DNA of 64,000 nt from Bacillus subtilis subsp. subtilis (GTDB taxonomy: Bacteria; Pseudomonadota; Gammaproteobacteria; Xanthomonadales; Xanthomonadaceae), in contig JAHREJ010000002.1 of NCBI GenBank assembly GCA_021733645.1, forward strand, positions 1 through 64,000, read 5' to 3'. The notes under the pieces were generated by a model. It was given only the letters and a program-made list of their open reading frames with translations. It was not told the origin of the DNA and searched no databases. The translations under genes were made by a program, and so were the position numbers. Below are positions 17,108 to 26,265 of this stretch, piece after piece. Every line of letters begins with the position of its first letter. Positions within the stretch are counted from its first letter, which is position 1.

Positions 17108-19459
17108 TCAGTGCGGGGCGTCGTGCGGCGGCGGGCGGAACAGTGGCGAGATCATCCAGACCAGGCCGATGCCGAACAGCAAGGTGAGTCCGAACGCACG
17201 CAGCGCCGGCGTGGCCGACAGGCCCAGCAGGCCGAACGACAGCCAGGTGCTGGCCGCGCCCACGCATACCGCCAGCCACGCACTGGCATCACCACGGTGT
17301 TCGATCAGGAAGATGCCGTAGTCGATGCCCATGCCCAGCAGCAGCATCAACGCCAGCACGTTGAACAGCTGCAGCGGTTGGCCGAACAGGCCCAACAGGC
17401 CCAGGGTCAACGCCCCGGCCACCAGGGTCGGGGCGAACACCCGCCAGGCCTGCGCGCGGTAACGCCAGTACAGCACCGCAAACACCAGCACGATGCCCAC
17501 CAGCAGCAGCACGCTCATCAGCTTGCGGTAGTGCTTGAGCAGCTTGGAGAAATCGGCGGTGCGGTCGACCCAGCGCACGCCATCGATGCCCTTGGCCTGC
17601 GCTTCAAGCAGGGTCAACGCATCGGCACGCGAAAGATCATCGACCATCACCACCGTGGCCAGGCCCGCACCGACCTTGCCCAGCCACAGGTGGTGGAACG
17701 GCATCGCCGCCGGCGACGCCAGGAAGGCATCGGCGTCCAGGTCGCGGCCGGCGTAGTCCGGGCGCGCCAGGGTTTCGCCCACCGCGTCGCCCACCTTGCC
17801 CAGCACCTGCGGCTCGACCTTGGCGGTGAGTGCGGCATCGGCGTGTTGGCGCTGCACCGAGGGCAGCCAGTCGCTGATGGCGCGGTAGCCGCCGATCTGC
17901 TCGTTGGCGGCCAGCACGCGCAGGCGTTCGATCAGCGCTTCCTCGCGCTGCAGCACCTGTTCGGCACTGTCGCCCTGCACCAGATAGAACTGCGCCGGGC
18001 TGGGCATGCCCAGCATCTGGCTGATGCGGATCTGCTGGTCGATCAGCGACTTGGGCGAAGACTGCAGGCTGCGCAGATCATCGTTGCTGTCCAGCCGCGC
18101 GATGCCCACCGCCGCCACCAACGCGGCCACGCCCAGGAAGATCGCCGCGCTGCGCCCGTGCAGGCGCGGCCAGCGCTCCAGCGTACCGCCCAGCCAGCGC
18201 GAGAAGCCGGTGGTGCGGATGTCGCCGCCGTCCAGCCACGGGAACCAGAAGATCACGGTGAGAAACGCCGCCGCCAGCCCGACCACCGAGAACAGCGCCA
18301 TCTGGCGCAGCCCGGGGAACGGCGCCAGGCCCAGCGCCAGGTAGGCCAGCGCGCTGGTCAGCAGTGCCAGCCACAGGCCGGGCAGCAGGTGTTTGAGCAG
18401 GCGCCAGCGGCGGTCCGCCGGCTCGGCCTGGCGCGAGGCGAACCAGTGAATACCGTAGTCTTCGGCCACGCCGACCAGCGACGCGCCGAACACCAGGGTC
18501 AGCACGTGCACGTTGCCAAACACCAGCACCGTGACCGCCAATGCCACGCCGCAGCCGATCAGCAGGGATGCGGCCACCAGCAGGATCGGCCGCAGCGAGC
18601 GGAACGCCAGCCACACCAGCAGCAGCACCGCGGCCAGCGAGCCCCAGCCGATGGTGTTGATCTCCCGGTTGGCCTGGACCGCCGCCGCTTCGGCGTGCAG
18701 CGGCACACCGGCGCGCAGTACCTCCAGGCCGGGCGCGTGCGTGGTGGCCGCGGCGGCGGCCGCGTCCAGCAGCAGATCGATATGGCGTTCGCCATCGAGC
18801 TGGAACGCCGAGCCCACGGTGTCGTACTGCACGATGGACCAGTGCTTGCCATCGGCTTCCAGCAGGCCGTCTTCGCCCATCTGCAGGCCAGAGCCCAGCG
18901 CGCGCTCCTGCCACCACTGCGGCCACAACGACAGCGGATCCTGCCGCCACTGGGTCAACCGCGGCGCGCCCATCGGGCCATACAGCGCGGCCAGCGCCGA
19001 CTCGGCCAGGTCATCGACCGGTTCGGCCTGCAGGCGCTGGCGCTGTTGCGTGGTCAGCAGGCGGTCGCGGTAAGGGGCGTAGAAGGCGCGCGCCTGTTCG
19101 AACCAGCCTTCGATCGAACCGCTTTCCTGCAGCAACGCCTTGCCTTCCGGACCCTGCACCGCCTGGCGGAACGCCAGCTCGGCGGCCTTGGTCTGCGCGG
19201 CATCGGTACTGCCCAGCAGCACCACGATCTGGCGCGCGTTGGCATCGGCGATGCGCCGGGTGACATCGGACAGCAGGCGGTCATGCGCATCCTGTGGCAG
19301 CAGCGCCAGGATGTCGGTATCGATCCGCGATTGGCTGCTCCACAGTTGCCATTGCTGTACGCCCAGGCCCACCAGCACCAGCAGCCAGAGCACGGCCAGC
19401 CAGCGCCACAGGCGCTGCAGGCGGCCGTTCGCATTCAGTGCGTCATTCAAATTTGCCAC
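17108..19459 (-). CDS. MMPL/RND-family exporter of the pigment cluster (ApeM-type)
   Basis: 783 residues with about 12 membrane helices in two halves, each preceded by a large periplasmic loop (about 40-240 and 430-600), the RND/MMPL layout. Conserved polar residues occur in the fourth helices (SLVGVAEDYGIHWFA and LLGMGIDYGIFLIEH). The family moves lipidic or hydrophobic products out of the inner membrane; here the cargo is probably the acylated aryl polyene, acting with the LolA-like protein and the DUF3261 lipoprotein. The ATG lies inside the LolA-like gene (17-nt overlap). Confidence 0.85.
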   Translation of the reverse strand: MANLNDALNANGRLQRLWRWLAVLWLLVLVGLGVQQWQLWSSQSRIDTDILALLPQDAHDRLLSDVTRRIADANARQIVVLLGSTDAAQTKAAELAFRQAVQGPEGKALLQESGSIEGWFEQARAFYAPYRDRLLTTQQRQRLQAEPVDDLAESALAALYGPMGAPRLTQWRQDPLSLWPQWWQERALGSGLQMGEDGLLEADGKHWSIVQYDTVGSAFQLDGERHIDLLLDAAAAAATTHAPGLEVLRAGVPLHAEAAAVQANREINTIGWGSLAAVLLLVWLAFRSLRPILLVAASLLIGCGVALAVTVLVFGNVHVLTLVFGASLVGVAEDYGIHWFASRQAEPADRRWRLLKHLLPGLWLALLTSALAYLALGLAPFPGLRQMALFSVVGLAAAFLTVIFWFPWLDGGDIRTTGFSRWLGGTLERWPRLHGRSAAIFLGVAALVAAVGIARLDSNDDLRSLQSSPKSLIDQQIRISQMLGMPSPAQFYLVQGDSAEQVLQREEALIERLRVLAANEQIGGYRAISDWLPSVQRQHADAALTAKVEPQVLGKVGDAVGETLARPDYAGRDLDADAFLASPAAMPFHHLWLGKVGAGLATVVMVDDLSRADALTLLEAQAKGIDGVRWVDRTADFSKLLKHYRKLMSVLLLVGIVLVFAVLYWRYRAQAWRVFAPTLVAGALTLGLLGLFGQPLQLFNVLALMLLLGMGIDYGIFLIEHRGDASAWLAVCVGAASTWLSFGLLGLSATPALRAFGLTLLFGIGLVWMISPLFRPPPHDAPH

Positions 19460-20069
19460 CCTCCTGCGCGGTCAACGCGGTCGGCGTTTCGCTCATGGCG
19501 GTGAAGTGGATGCGGGTGACATCCTGGTTGGCCTCGGTGATTTCCACCTCGCGCACGTAGCGGTCTCCGCTCAGTTTCAACCCGGTGAACACCTTGCCCA
19601 GCATCGCCGAGCGCGGGCTCAACTGCATGCGCCAGCCGTTGTCGGGCAGCGCCTCGACCTTGACGGTGAACTGCGCCGACAGCGCCTGCGCATCGCCGCT
19701 CATCAGCGCGAACATGATGGCGTTGACCGAGCGCATCGCCGGCTGCTGGCGGCCGTCCAGTTCGACCCGGCTGCTGCCGTCGCGCTGGCGGCTCAGGATG
19801 CGGTCGCGGGTAACCACCACTTCGGACGGGAACGGCTTGAGCGTGGTCCAGATCACGCCGTGGTCCTGGGCCAGCACGAAGCGGCCCTGCGACCGCAGCG
19901 GATTCTTGAAGCCCGCCACCTGCTTGTCCTGGCTGAATTCACCGCGCAGCACGCCCACCTTGGCCACGCGCTGCTTGACCAGATCGACATCGGCCGCCGG
20001 CGCGGCAAGCACCGGTGCGGCCACGACCCACGACACCAGCACGACCAGCGTGCGCAGCAGACCCTTCAT
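19443..20069 (-). CDS. LolA-like periplasmic lipid/lipoprotein carrier (ApeL-type)
   Basis: 208 residues with a signal peptide (about 1-23, ending VLAAP). The mature part resembles LolA: KVGVLRGEFSQDKQVAGF, then the repeated beta-strand pattern of the half-barrel (FVLAQDHGVIWTTLKPFP). In pigment clusters this carrier is thought to shuttle the polyene-lipid across the periplasm, rather than lipoproteins. The start was set at MKGLLRTL because it begins the signal peptide and overlaps the thioesterase stop by 4 nt. Confidence 0.82.
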   Translation of the reverse strand: MKGLLRTLVVLVSWVVAAPVLAAPAADVDLVKQRVAKVGVLRGEFSQDKQVAGFKNPLRSQGRFVLAQDHGVIWTTLKPFPSEVVVTRDRILSRQRDGSSRVELDGRQQPAMRSVNAIMFALMSGDAQALSAQFTVKVEALPDNGWRMQLSPRSAMLGKVFTGLKLSGDRYVREVEITEANQDVTRIHFTAMSETPTALTAQEGGKFE

Positions 20070-20488
20070 TGCACTTCCACTCCCAGACGGTCCCACAGCA
20101 CGCGCGGGCACAGGTACAGCATTTCGTTGGTGGCCGCATCGACGGCCACCTGGATGGTGTGGGCGCGGGTCAGTACCTGGCCGCTGCCGTCATCGAGGAT
20201 CTCGTAGGCGATCTTCAAGCGGTTTTCCCATTCGGTGATGGTGGCGCGCACGCGCAGCGCCTGGCCGTACAGCAGCGGGCGGATGTACTTCACCCGCGCG
20301 TCCACCACCGGCCATAGGTAGCCGGATTCGCGCATCTGCGGATAGTCGTAATCGTGGCGCTGCAGCAGCGCGCAACGGGCGATCTCGAAGTACTTGAAGT
20401 AGTTGCCGTGCCACACCACGTGCATCGGGTCGCAGTCGTGGAAAGTCGGCGACAGGGCCACCTCGACGCTGAGATCAGGCCTGGTCAT
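20066..20488 (-). CDS. Hotdog-fold acyl thioesterase (ApeK-type)
   Basis: 140 residues of the 4-hydroxybenzoyl-CoA/acyl-ACP thioesterase family. The motif FHDCDPMHVVWHGNYFKYFE holds the Asp-centred active-site loop of this group, followed by the VKYIRPLLYGQ strand. It may release the polyene acyl chain from its carrier or act as a proofreading enzyme. The start overlaps the ammonia-lyase stop by 14 nt and the stop overlaps the LolA-like start by 4 nt. Confidence 0.85.
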   Translation of the reverse strand: MTRPDLSVEVALSPTFHDCDPMHVVWHGNYFKYFEIARCALLQRHDYDYPQMRESGYLWPVVDARVKYIRPLLYGQALRVRATITEWENRLKIAYEILDDGSGQVLTRAHTIQVAVDAATNEMLYLCPRVLWDRLGVEVQ

Positions 20489-22022
20489 ACAGGCTCCAGC
20501 GCTGGCTACGGATGTCGCCCAGCAGTGCGCGCAGTTCGCCGTCCAGCGCGCGGTCTTCCTCGACCAGCGCGATGCGTGTGCACAGGTCCAGGTACATCAC
20601 CTCCAGGTCGCCGTGCAGGGTGGCCTTCATGCCCACCCGCTGGCGCAGCGCCACGCCCTGGCGGGCGGTGATCAGCAGCGCGGCAACCACCTGTTCGGTC
20701 AGTTCGATCACGCGCAGGCAGTCGCGCGCGGCGATGGTGCCCATGCTGACCTTGTCCTGGTTGTGGCATTCGGTGGAACGCGAGAAGACCGAGGCCGGCA
20801 TGGTCTGCTTGAGCGCTTCGGCGGTCCACGCCGATACGCTGATCTGCAGCGCCTTCAGACCGTGGTTGATCGCCGCACGCTCACCGGTGGCGGCCGACAG
20901 GTTGGCCGGCAGGCCGTGGTTGTAGCGCGCGTCCACCACCAGCGCCATCTGCCGGTCGAGCAGGTCGGCCAGGTTGGCGATGGTGTTCTTCAGCGCATCC
21001 ATCGCAAAGGCGATGTGGCCGCCGTAGAAGTGGCCGCCATGCAGAATGCGCTCGCCGTCGACGTCGACCAGCGGGTTGTCGTTGGCGCTGTTGAGTTCGG
21101 TTTCAATCAGCTGGCGCATGAACGGCAAGGCGTCCTGCACCACGCCGATCACGTGCGGGGCGCAGCGCAGCGAGTAGCGGTCCTGCAGGCGCTGTTCGTT
21201 GCGTGGCGGGCGGTCGCTGTGCAGGTCTGCGCGCAGCCGCGCGGCGATCTGCATCTGGCCCGGGTGCGGCTTGGCGGCGAACAGCATTTCGTCGAAATGG
21301 TGTGCGTTGCCGTCGCTGGCCAGCACGTTGAAGGCGGTCAGGCGCGTGGCCAGGCGGGTGAGGTAATCGGCACGGTCAAAGGCCAGGCAGGCCAGCGCGG
21401 TCATCACCGCGGTGCCGTTCATGATGGCCAGGCCCTCCTTGGGGCGAAGCCGCAGCGGCACCATGCCGACCTCCGCCAGCACCTCGGCGGCCGGGCGGCG
21501 CGCGCCCTGGTACAGCACCTCGCGCTCGCCACACAGCACTGCGGCCACGTAGGACAGCGGGGTGAGGTCGCCGCTGGCGCCCACCGACCCTTCGGCCGGG
21601 ATCAACGGCAGCACGTCGTGGCGCAGCAGCGTGGCCAGGCCCTGCAGCAGCGGGTGGCTGACCCCGGACATGCCGCGCACCAGCGAGGCCAGGCGCGCGG
21701 CGATCACCGCGCGCGTCTCGGCTTGGTCCAGGAACCGGCCCAGGCCGCAGCCGTGGTAGGTGAACAGGTGGTGGGGCAGCTCGGCCACCAGCGCCGGTGG
21801 AATGTTGACCGTGCACGAGTCGCCGTAGCCGGTGGTCACCCCGTAGATGACGCCGTCTTCGCGCAGCAGGCGATCGAGGAAATCGGCGCCCTTCTGGATG
21901 CGCGCCTGGAAGGCCGGATCGTCGGAGACGACCGCGTCGGCCTGGCGCTGCGACAGCGCGACCACGTCTTCGATGGTCAGTGGCGCATCGCCGAAGCGGA
22001 TGCCGGGTGACTTACTTGCCAT
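20475..22022 (-). CDS. MIO-dependent aromatic amino acid ammonia-lyase (HAL/PAL/TAL family)
   Basis: 515 residues, normal for this family. The Ala-Ser-Gly triad that cyclises to the MIO electrophile is at 149-151 (SVGASGDLTP), and the catalytic Tyr at 60 (IYGVTTGYG). It deaminates an aromatic amino acid to the corresponding acrylate, such as 4-coumarate or urocanate. In this pigment operon a hydroxycinnamate product would be a plausible aryl building block. The substrate-selectivity pair, His-Leu in tyrosine lyases and Ser-His in histidine lyases, reads Tyr-His here (FTYHGCG), so the substrate cannot be assigned. Its start overlaps the end of the acyltransferase gene. Confidence 0.85.
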   Translation of the reverse strand: MASKSPGIRFGDAPLTIEDVVALSQRQADAVVSDDPAFQARIQKGADFLDRLLREDGVIYGVTTGYGDSCTVNIPPALVAELPHHLFTYHGCGLGRFLDQAETRAVIAARLASLVRGMSGVSHPLLQGLATLLRHDVLPLIPAEGSVGASGDLTPLSYVAAVLCGEREVLYQGARRPAAEVLAEVGMVPLRLRPKEGLAIMNGTAVMTALACLAFDRADYLTRLATRLTAFNVLASDGNAHHFDEMLFAAKPHPGQMQIAARLRADLHSDRPPRNEQRLQDRYSLRCAPHVIGVVQDALPFMRQLIETELNSANDNPLVDVDGERILHGGHFYGGHIAFAMDALKNTIANLADLLDRQMALVVDARYNHGLPANLSAATGERAAINHGLKALQISVSAWTAEALKQTMPASVFSRSTECHNQDKVSMGTIAARDCLRVIELTEQVVAALLITARQGVALRQRVGMKATLHGDLEVMYLDLCTRIALVEEDRALDGELRALLGDIRSQRWSLYDQA

Positions 22023-22959
22023 GAGATGCCTGATCCCAGAAGGGGAAGAAATTGAACCAGTCCAAGGGTGCCTGGGTGACCTGAACTTCCAGCCACCGGG
22101 CGAAATGTTCAGCCTGCGCAGTCAGCGCGGCGTCGCGCGAGCCGCGCGGCAGCACGATGCGATCGCTGAAATGCTCGAAGCGCACGCGGTAGCCGTCGCC
22201 GTCGTGCAGGCAGGCCATGGTGTACACCGGGCAGGCCAGGGCAGACGCGAGCACATAGGCGCCGATCGGGAACTGCGCGACATGGCCCAGGAACGGGGCC
22301 GGCACGGTGCGCCCGCCCCGCAGCGGCACGCGGTCGCCGACGATGGCCACGAAGCCGCCCTCGGCTACCCGCCGCTGCAGCTCCACCGCGGTGGCCGGGC
22401 CCATGTCGGTGACCTGCATCAGCTCCACCGACGCCAACGGGTCCAGCCGCTGCATCAGCCGGTTGAAGCGCTGCGCGTGCGCGGTATGCACCAGCACGGT
22501 GATGCGGAAGCCCGGCACCTGTTCGGCCAGCACCTGGCACAGTTCCAGGCAGCCGATATGTGCGGTGAGGATCAACCCGCCTTCGCGGCGTGCGATCTTT
22601 TCCAGCATCAGGTCGCGCTGCAGGCGGATCTGGCTGGGCGGGTAGCGCCCGCCCAGTCCCAGCAGTTTGTCCAGCAGGGTATCGGCGAACAGCGCGAAGT
22701 GTTTCAGGCTGGTCCAGCGCCCCGGCGCACCGCCCAGTACGCCGGTGTGCGCCTGCAACCGCTGCAGGTATTGCAGCGAGGACTGCCGGGCCACGCGGTT
22801 GCCCAGCCAGTGGCACAGCACCACCGGGTACACGCACAACCGGAAGGGCCAGCGTCCGAACCAGCGGTGCACCCCGCACAGGAACAGCACCCCGGCCGCC
22901 GAGGTGGTCTCGCCCAGGTCGGCCCAGTGCGGGGCGTTGTCCGGTGCCGGCGCGGTCAT
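22012..22959 (-). CDS. LpxL/HtrB-like acyltransferase of the pigment cluster
   Basis: 315 residues of the LPLAT superfamily, with the catalytic HxxxxE motif in TAHIGCLELCQ near residue 125. It is predicted to transfer an acyl group, likely the aryl polyenoyl chain, onto a lipid or sugar acceptor at the inner membrane. The start at 22959 was chosen because the ATGA overlaps the glycosyltransferase stop by 4 nt. In E. coli a glycosyltransferase and an acyltransferase can be one fused protein (ApeJ); here they are two coupled genes. Confidence 0.83.
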   Translation of the reverse strand: MTAPAPDNAPHWADLGETTSAAGVLFLCGVHRWFGRWPFRLCVYPVVLCHWLGNRVARQSSLQYLQRLQAHTGVLGGAPGRWTSLKHFALFADTLLDKLLGLGGRYPPSQIRLQRDLMLEKIARREGGLILTAHIGCLELCQVLAEQVPGFRITVLVHTAHAQRFNRLMQRLDPLASVELMQVTDMGPATAVELQRRVAEGGFVAIVGDRVPLRGGRTVPAPFLGHVAQFPIGAYVLASALACPVYTMACLHDGDGYRVRFEHFSDRIVLPRGSRDAALTAQAEHFARWLEVQVTQAPLDWFNFFPFWDQASHGK

Positions 22960-23744
22960 GTGGCCTGCCGGCGTTGCATGCGCCGCCACAGCAGGCGTGG
23001 CGCGCGCCGCAGCATGCCGAAGAACAGGCGGGTATGCATGCAGCTGATGCGCACGTTGTCGCGCCACACATCGAAGTGCGACACGCCATCGCTGGGGTAG
23101 GTCACCCGTGTGGGCAGGCTGATCACCGCCACGTCGCGCCAGAACAGCCGCACCAGGATTTCGCTGTCGAAGTCCATGCGCCGGCCGATGGTTTCCTCGC
23201 CTGCCAGCCGCGTCACCGGCGCCAGCGGATACAGCCGGAAGCCGCACATCGAATCGCGGATCTGCAGCGACAAGGTGTTGATCCACACCCAGATATGGGT
23301 AGCGTAGCGGCCATACAGGCGCGCCTTGGGCACGCTGTCGTCATACGCCGGGATGCCGCAGATCACCGCATCGGGATGCTGTTGGGCCAGGGCGATGAAG
23401 CGCGGGATGTCGGTGGGATCGTGCTGGCCATCGGCGTCGATCTGCAGCACGTGGCTGTGGCCTCGGCGCGCCGCCTCGGCGAACCCGGCCAGCATCGCCC
23501 CACCCTTGCCCTGGTTGACCGGCAGGCGCAACAGCACTACCTGTGCGGGATATCGGGCGGCCAGGGTGTCCAGCACCTGCGCGCAGCCGGGGTGCGAGCC
23601 GTCGTCGACCAGCAGGCACGGCAGCCCGCTGGCCAGCACCCCGCCTACCACCGCGCCGATGGCATGTTCGTGGTCGTAGACCGGAATCACCACCAGCGGC
23701 GCGAACCGCGCTGCCGGGGTGCCCGCGCGAACGGCTTCAGGCAT
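22956..23744 (-). CDS. Family 2 glycosyltransferase of the pigment cluster
   Basis: 262 residues. The GT2 nucleotide-sugar fold is clear: VVIPVYDHEHAIG at the N-terminus, LLVDDGSHPG, NQGKGGAM and the metal-binding DADGQHD motif near residue 105. It probably adds a sugar to the lipid anchor of the aryl polyene. MPEAVRAG was chosen as start, giving an 8-nt overlap with the ligase gene; its stop overlaps the acyltransferase start. Confidence 0.86.
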   Translation of the reverse strand: MPEAVRAGTPAARFAPLVVIPVYDHEHAIGAVVGGVLASGLPCLLVDDGSHPGCAQVLDTLAARYPAQVVLLRLPVNQGKGGAMLAGFAEAARRGHSHVLQIDADGQHDPTDIPRFIALAQQHPDAVICGIPAYDDSVPKARLYGRYATHIWVWINTLSLQIRDSMCGFRLYPLAPVTRLAGEETIGRRMDFDSEILVRLFWRDVAVISLPTRVTYPSDGVSHFDVWRDNVRISCMHTRLFFGMLRRAPRLLWRRMQRRQAT

Positions 23745-25422
23745 CGCCGAACACCACCCGGCCACTGGCGTGCACGCCGTGGTCGGACACGTAGCGGAAA
23801 GTCAGCACCGAGGTCGCCGCATCCCAGCCCAGGGTGAGCTGCAGGCAATCGCCGGGGCGCGCCACGTGCTGGAATTTCAGCGCATCCATGCGCTCGAAGC
23901 GCGGCGGCATGGCGAACACGTCGCGGGCGTAATGGATTGCCCAATCCAGCTGGACCACGCCGGGCAGGATTTTCGCCTGCGGGAAATGACCGTCGAAAGC
24001 GATCAGGTCCGGCCCCAGCGGCAACAGCAGTACGGCGGCATCGGCCTCGCGATGTTGCCATTGCACAACCGGAAACAGCGGCCGGAACAATGCCGCCAAT
24101 GCGGCGAAGGTGATCTTGCCCTGTGCGTTCAGCGGCAGCGCATCGACAAAGCGCCAGCGCCGTGGCCGGGTCACCGCATCGTGGCTGCTGGCCAGGTGCG
24201 CGCCCAGCGCCTGTGCGTGCTGGCGGCGCTGCGCATCCTCCCAGCCGGCCACGTCGACCGCACGCGGCACCACCACGGCGGCCAGCTGTTCGCGCGCGCC
24301 CGGCAGCACCAGCACGCGCGCGTCCTGCACGTCCGGGTGCGCGCGCAGCTGTTGCTCCAGCGCGTCCAGCGACACCCGGCGTTCTTCGATCTTGACGATA
24401 CGGTCGGCGCGCCCGAGCAGGCGGAAGCTGTGCCCGGCGTCGGCCTCGGCCCGATCCTGGGTCTGCCACCAGCCCCGGTCTTCCAGGTGCGGCGAAGACA
24501 CCGCCAGGCAGCCCTCGTCGATCCGCCAGGCCACACCGGGCAGCGGATGCCACTGCGGCTGGTCGGCGCTCCAACGGCGCCAGGCGATGCCGCCGGTTTC
24601 GCTGCTGCCAAACACTTCGGTCGGTGCCACGCCCAGCAGCGCACGCGCCTGCAGCGCCGCTTCTTCCGGCAAGGGACCACCGGAGGAAAACACCGCACGC
24701 AGCTGTCCCTGCAGGGAGGACCAGTCAAGTTGTTCGGGCAGGCGCTTGAGGTGCGCCGGGGTGGCCACCAGCACCGAGGGCTGCTCGGCCAGCGCGCCGA
24801 CCAGGTCTTCATGGAAGAACCGCCGCGGCTGGATCGCGCGGCCAGCGGCCAGTGGCCACAGCACCCGGAACAGCAGTCCATAGATGTGCTGGTGCGACAC
24901 CGTGCCGTGCACCTGCGCGCCTTCCAGCTGTTCGCCGAAGGCTGCCTGCAGCGCGTCCACCTCGGCGGTCAGTTGGCGCATGCGTTTGACGATCGCGCTG
25001 GGTGCACCGGTGCTGCCGGAGGTAAACACCACCAGTTCCCGCTGGTCCAGGTCCAGCGGTTGCAGCACGGCATCGACGGCGGCGTGGGGGTCGGGCTGCA
25101 GCGGCGCGTAGTGCGCCGGCACGTCCCCGGCGAACCCGGCCACGCGCGGGCCCAGCCCGTCCAGCGTGGCCGGCAGGTTGTCGCCGCCCAGGAACACTCG
25201 CTTGCCGGCATGCCACGCACCCAGCAGGGCGGCGGCAAAATCCAGGGTGTCATCGAAATACAGCGCCCAGTCGCTGCCCGGCGCGCGCGCGAACGCCTGC
25301 TGCCAACGCAGCACCTGGTGCCGGAACGCCGGGTGGTCCACGGCGCCCTGCGCCGCTTCGCCCACGATCCGGCCGGGCCGTGGCAGCACCGCCAACCGCT
25401 CCAATGCAATCCACTCAGCCAT
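23737..25422 (-). CDS. AMP-dependent acyl-ACP/CoA ligase fused to a hotdog dehydratase (ApeH-ApeI type)
   Basis: 561 residues. The first about 450 residues form an adenylating enzyme: P-loop VFTSGSTGAPSA, FGSSETGG, then RADRIVKIEERRVS and the catalytic Lys of NAQGKIT. The last about 100 residues are a FabZ-like hotdog domain (FDGHFPQAKILPGVVQ). It should activate the aryl starter acid (4-hydroxybenzoate or a cinnamate) and load it on the carrier protein; the fused domain would then dehydrate early intermediates. In E. coli these are separate proteins, ApeH and ApeI. Confidence 0.86.
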   Translation of the reverse strand: MAEWIALERLAVLPRPGRIVGEAAQGAVDHPAFRHQVLRWQQAFARAPGSDWALYFDDTLDFAAALLGAWHAGKRVFLGGDNLPATLDGLGPRVAGFAGDVPAHYAPLQPDPHAAVDAVLQPLDLDQRELVVFTSGSTGAPSAIVKRMRQLTAEVDALQAAFGEQLEGAQVHGTVSHQHIYGLLFRVLWPLAAGRAIQPRRFFHEDLVGALAEQPSVLVATPAHLKRLPEQLDWSSLQGQLRAVFSSGGPLPEEAALQARALLGVAPTEVFGSSETGGIAWRRWSADQPQWHPLPGVAWRIDEGCLAVSSPHLEDRGWWQTQDRAEADAGHSFRLLGRADRIVKIEERRVSLDALEQQLRAHPDVQDARVLVLPGAREQLAAVVVPRAVDVAGWEDAQRRQHAQALGAHLASSHDAVTRPRRWRFVDALPLNAQGKITFAALAALFRPLFPVVQWQHREADAAVLLLPLGPDLIAFDGHFPQAKILPGVVQLDWAIHYARDVFAMPPRFERMDALKFQHVARPGDCLQLTLGWDAATSVLTFRYVSDHGVHASGRVVFGDA

Positions 25423-25966
25423 GCGCGTGCGCCGCTTTCACCCGTCGCCGCACCAGCCACTCGCCACCAAACAGAGCACCCATCATCACGTACGCCAACA
25501 ATCCGTTGTATAGCGCCCAGACCTGATTGGACGCCCACAGCGCCGTGATCAGGGCCAGACCCCCGTTGAAGACAAAAAAGCCGCACCACACCCAGGTGAC
25601 ACGGCGGGTATAGACCACCGCGAACGGCGGCAGGTCCGGCTCGCCCAGCCGTGCCAGGCGTTCGACCGCACTGGGCGGGAAGCGCAGGCTGGTGGCGAAG
25701 ATCACCAGCATCACCGCATTCACCAGCGCCGGGTACAGCTTCAGCGGCAGCGCCTGGTTGAACGCGGTGGCCACCAGTGCCAGCACCCCGGTGCCCAGCG
25801 CGGCCACCCACCACACCGGCTGGCGGGTGGTCAGCGCGCGCAGCGCGGCCAACCCGAACAGCAGCAGCGACAACCAGCGCGGCTCGAACCGGCCCAGCGA
25901 CAGGTACACCACCAGCGGGTAGGCCAGCGACAGCAACGCGAACGCCGCGACACGCACCCGGACCAT
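25415..25966 (-). CDS. COG4648-type membrane protein of the pigment cluster (ApeG-type)
   Basis: 183 residues with about five to six hydrophobic segments and almost no soluble domains. Similar small membrane proteins accompany aryl-polyene clusters; their role, perhaps supporting the acyltransferase or transport, is unknown. The start was set at MVRVRVAAF, immediately before the first helix and 22 nt after the acyl carrier gene. The C-terminus is basic and His-rich (VKAAHAHG) and overlaps the ligase start. Confidence 0.75.
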   Translation of the reverse strand: MVRVRVAAFALLSLAYPLVVYLSLGRFEPRWLSLLLFGLAALRALTTRQPVWWVAALGTGVLALVATAFNQALPLKLYPALVNAVMLVIFATSLRFPPSAVERLARLGEPDLPPFAVVYTRRVTWVWCGFFVFNGGLALITALWASNQVWALYNGLLAYVMMGALFGGEWLVRRRVKAAHAHG

Positions 25967-25988
25967 GGTCAGTGTCCTGCGGCAGCCG

Positions 25989-26246
25989 TCAGGCGGCTGC
26001 TTGACCGGGCAGCAGCCCGTGCACCACATCGACGATGTCCTGCACGGTGCGGACGGCCTTGAAGGCCTCCGGCTGCAGGTTGCGGCCCAGCAATGGCTTG
26101 AGCTGCACGATCAGGTCGACCGCGTCGATGCTGTCGATGTCCAGGTCGTCATACAGGCGGGCCTGGGGCGTGATGCGCGCCGGTTCGATCTCAAAGCTGT
26201 CCTTGAGGATCTTGACGATGCGATCGAAAAGTTCGTTCTTGGTCAT
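25989..26246 (-). CDS. Acyl carrier protein 1 of the pigment cluster
   Basis: 85 residues, acidic and helical. The phosphopantetheine attachment Ser is in DLDIDSIDAVDL, the ACP signature. It carries the growing polyene or the aryl starter. Its start at MTKNELFDRI gives the standard ACP N-terminus. It is separated from the second acyl carrier gene by only 19 nt. Confidence 0.9.
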   Translation of the reverse strand: MTKNELFDRIVKILKDSFEIEPARITPQARLYDDLDIDSIDAVDLIVQLKPLLGRNLQPEAFKAVRTVQDIVDVVHGLLPGQAAA

Positions 26247-26265
26247 GGCAAATCCTGACGCGCCG

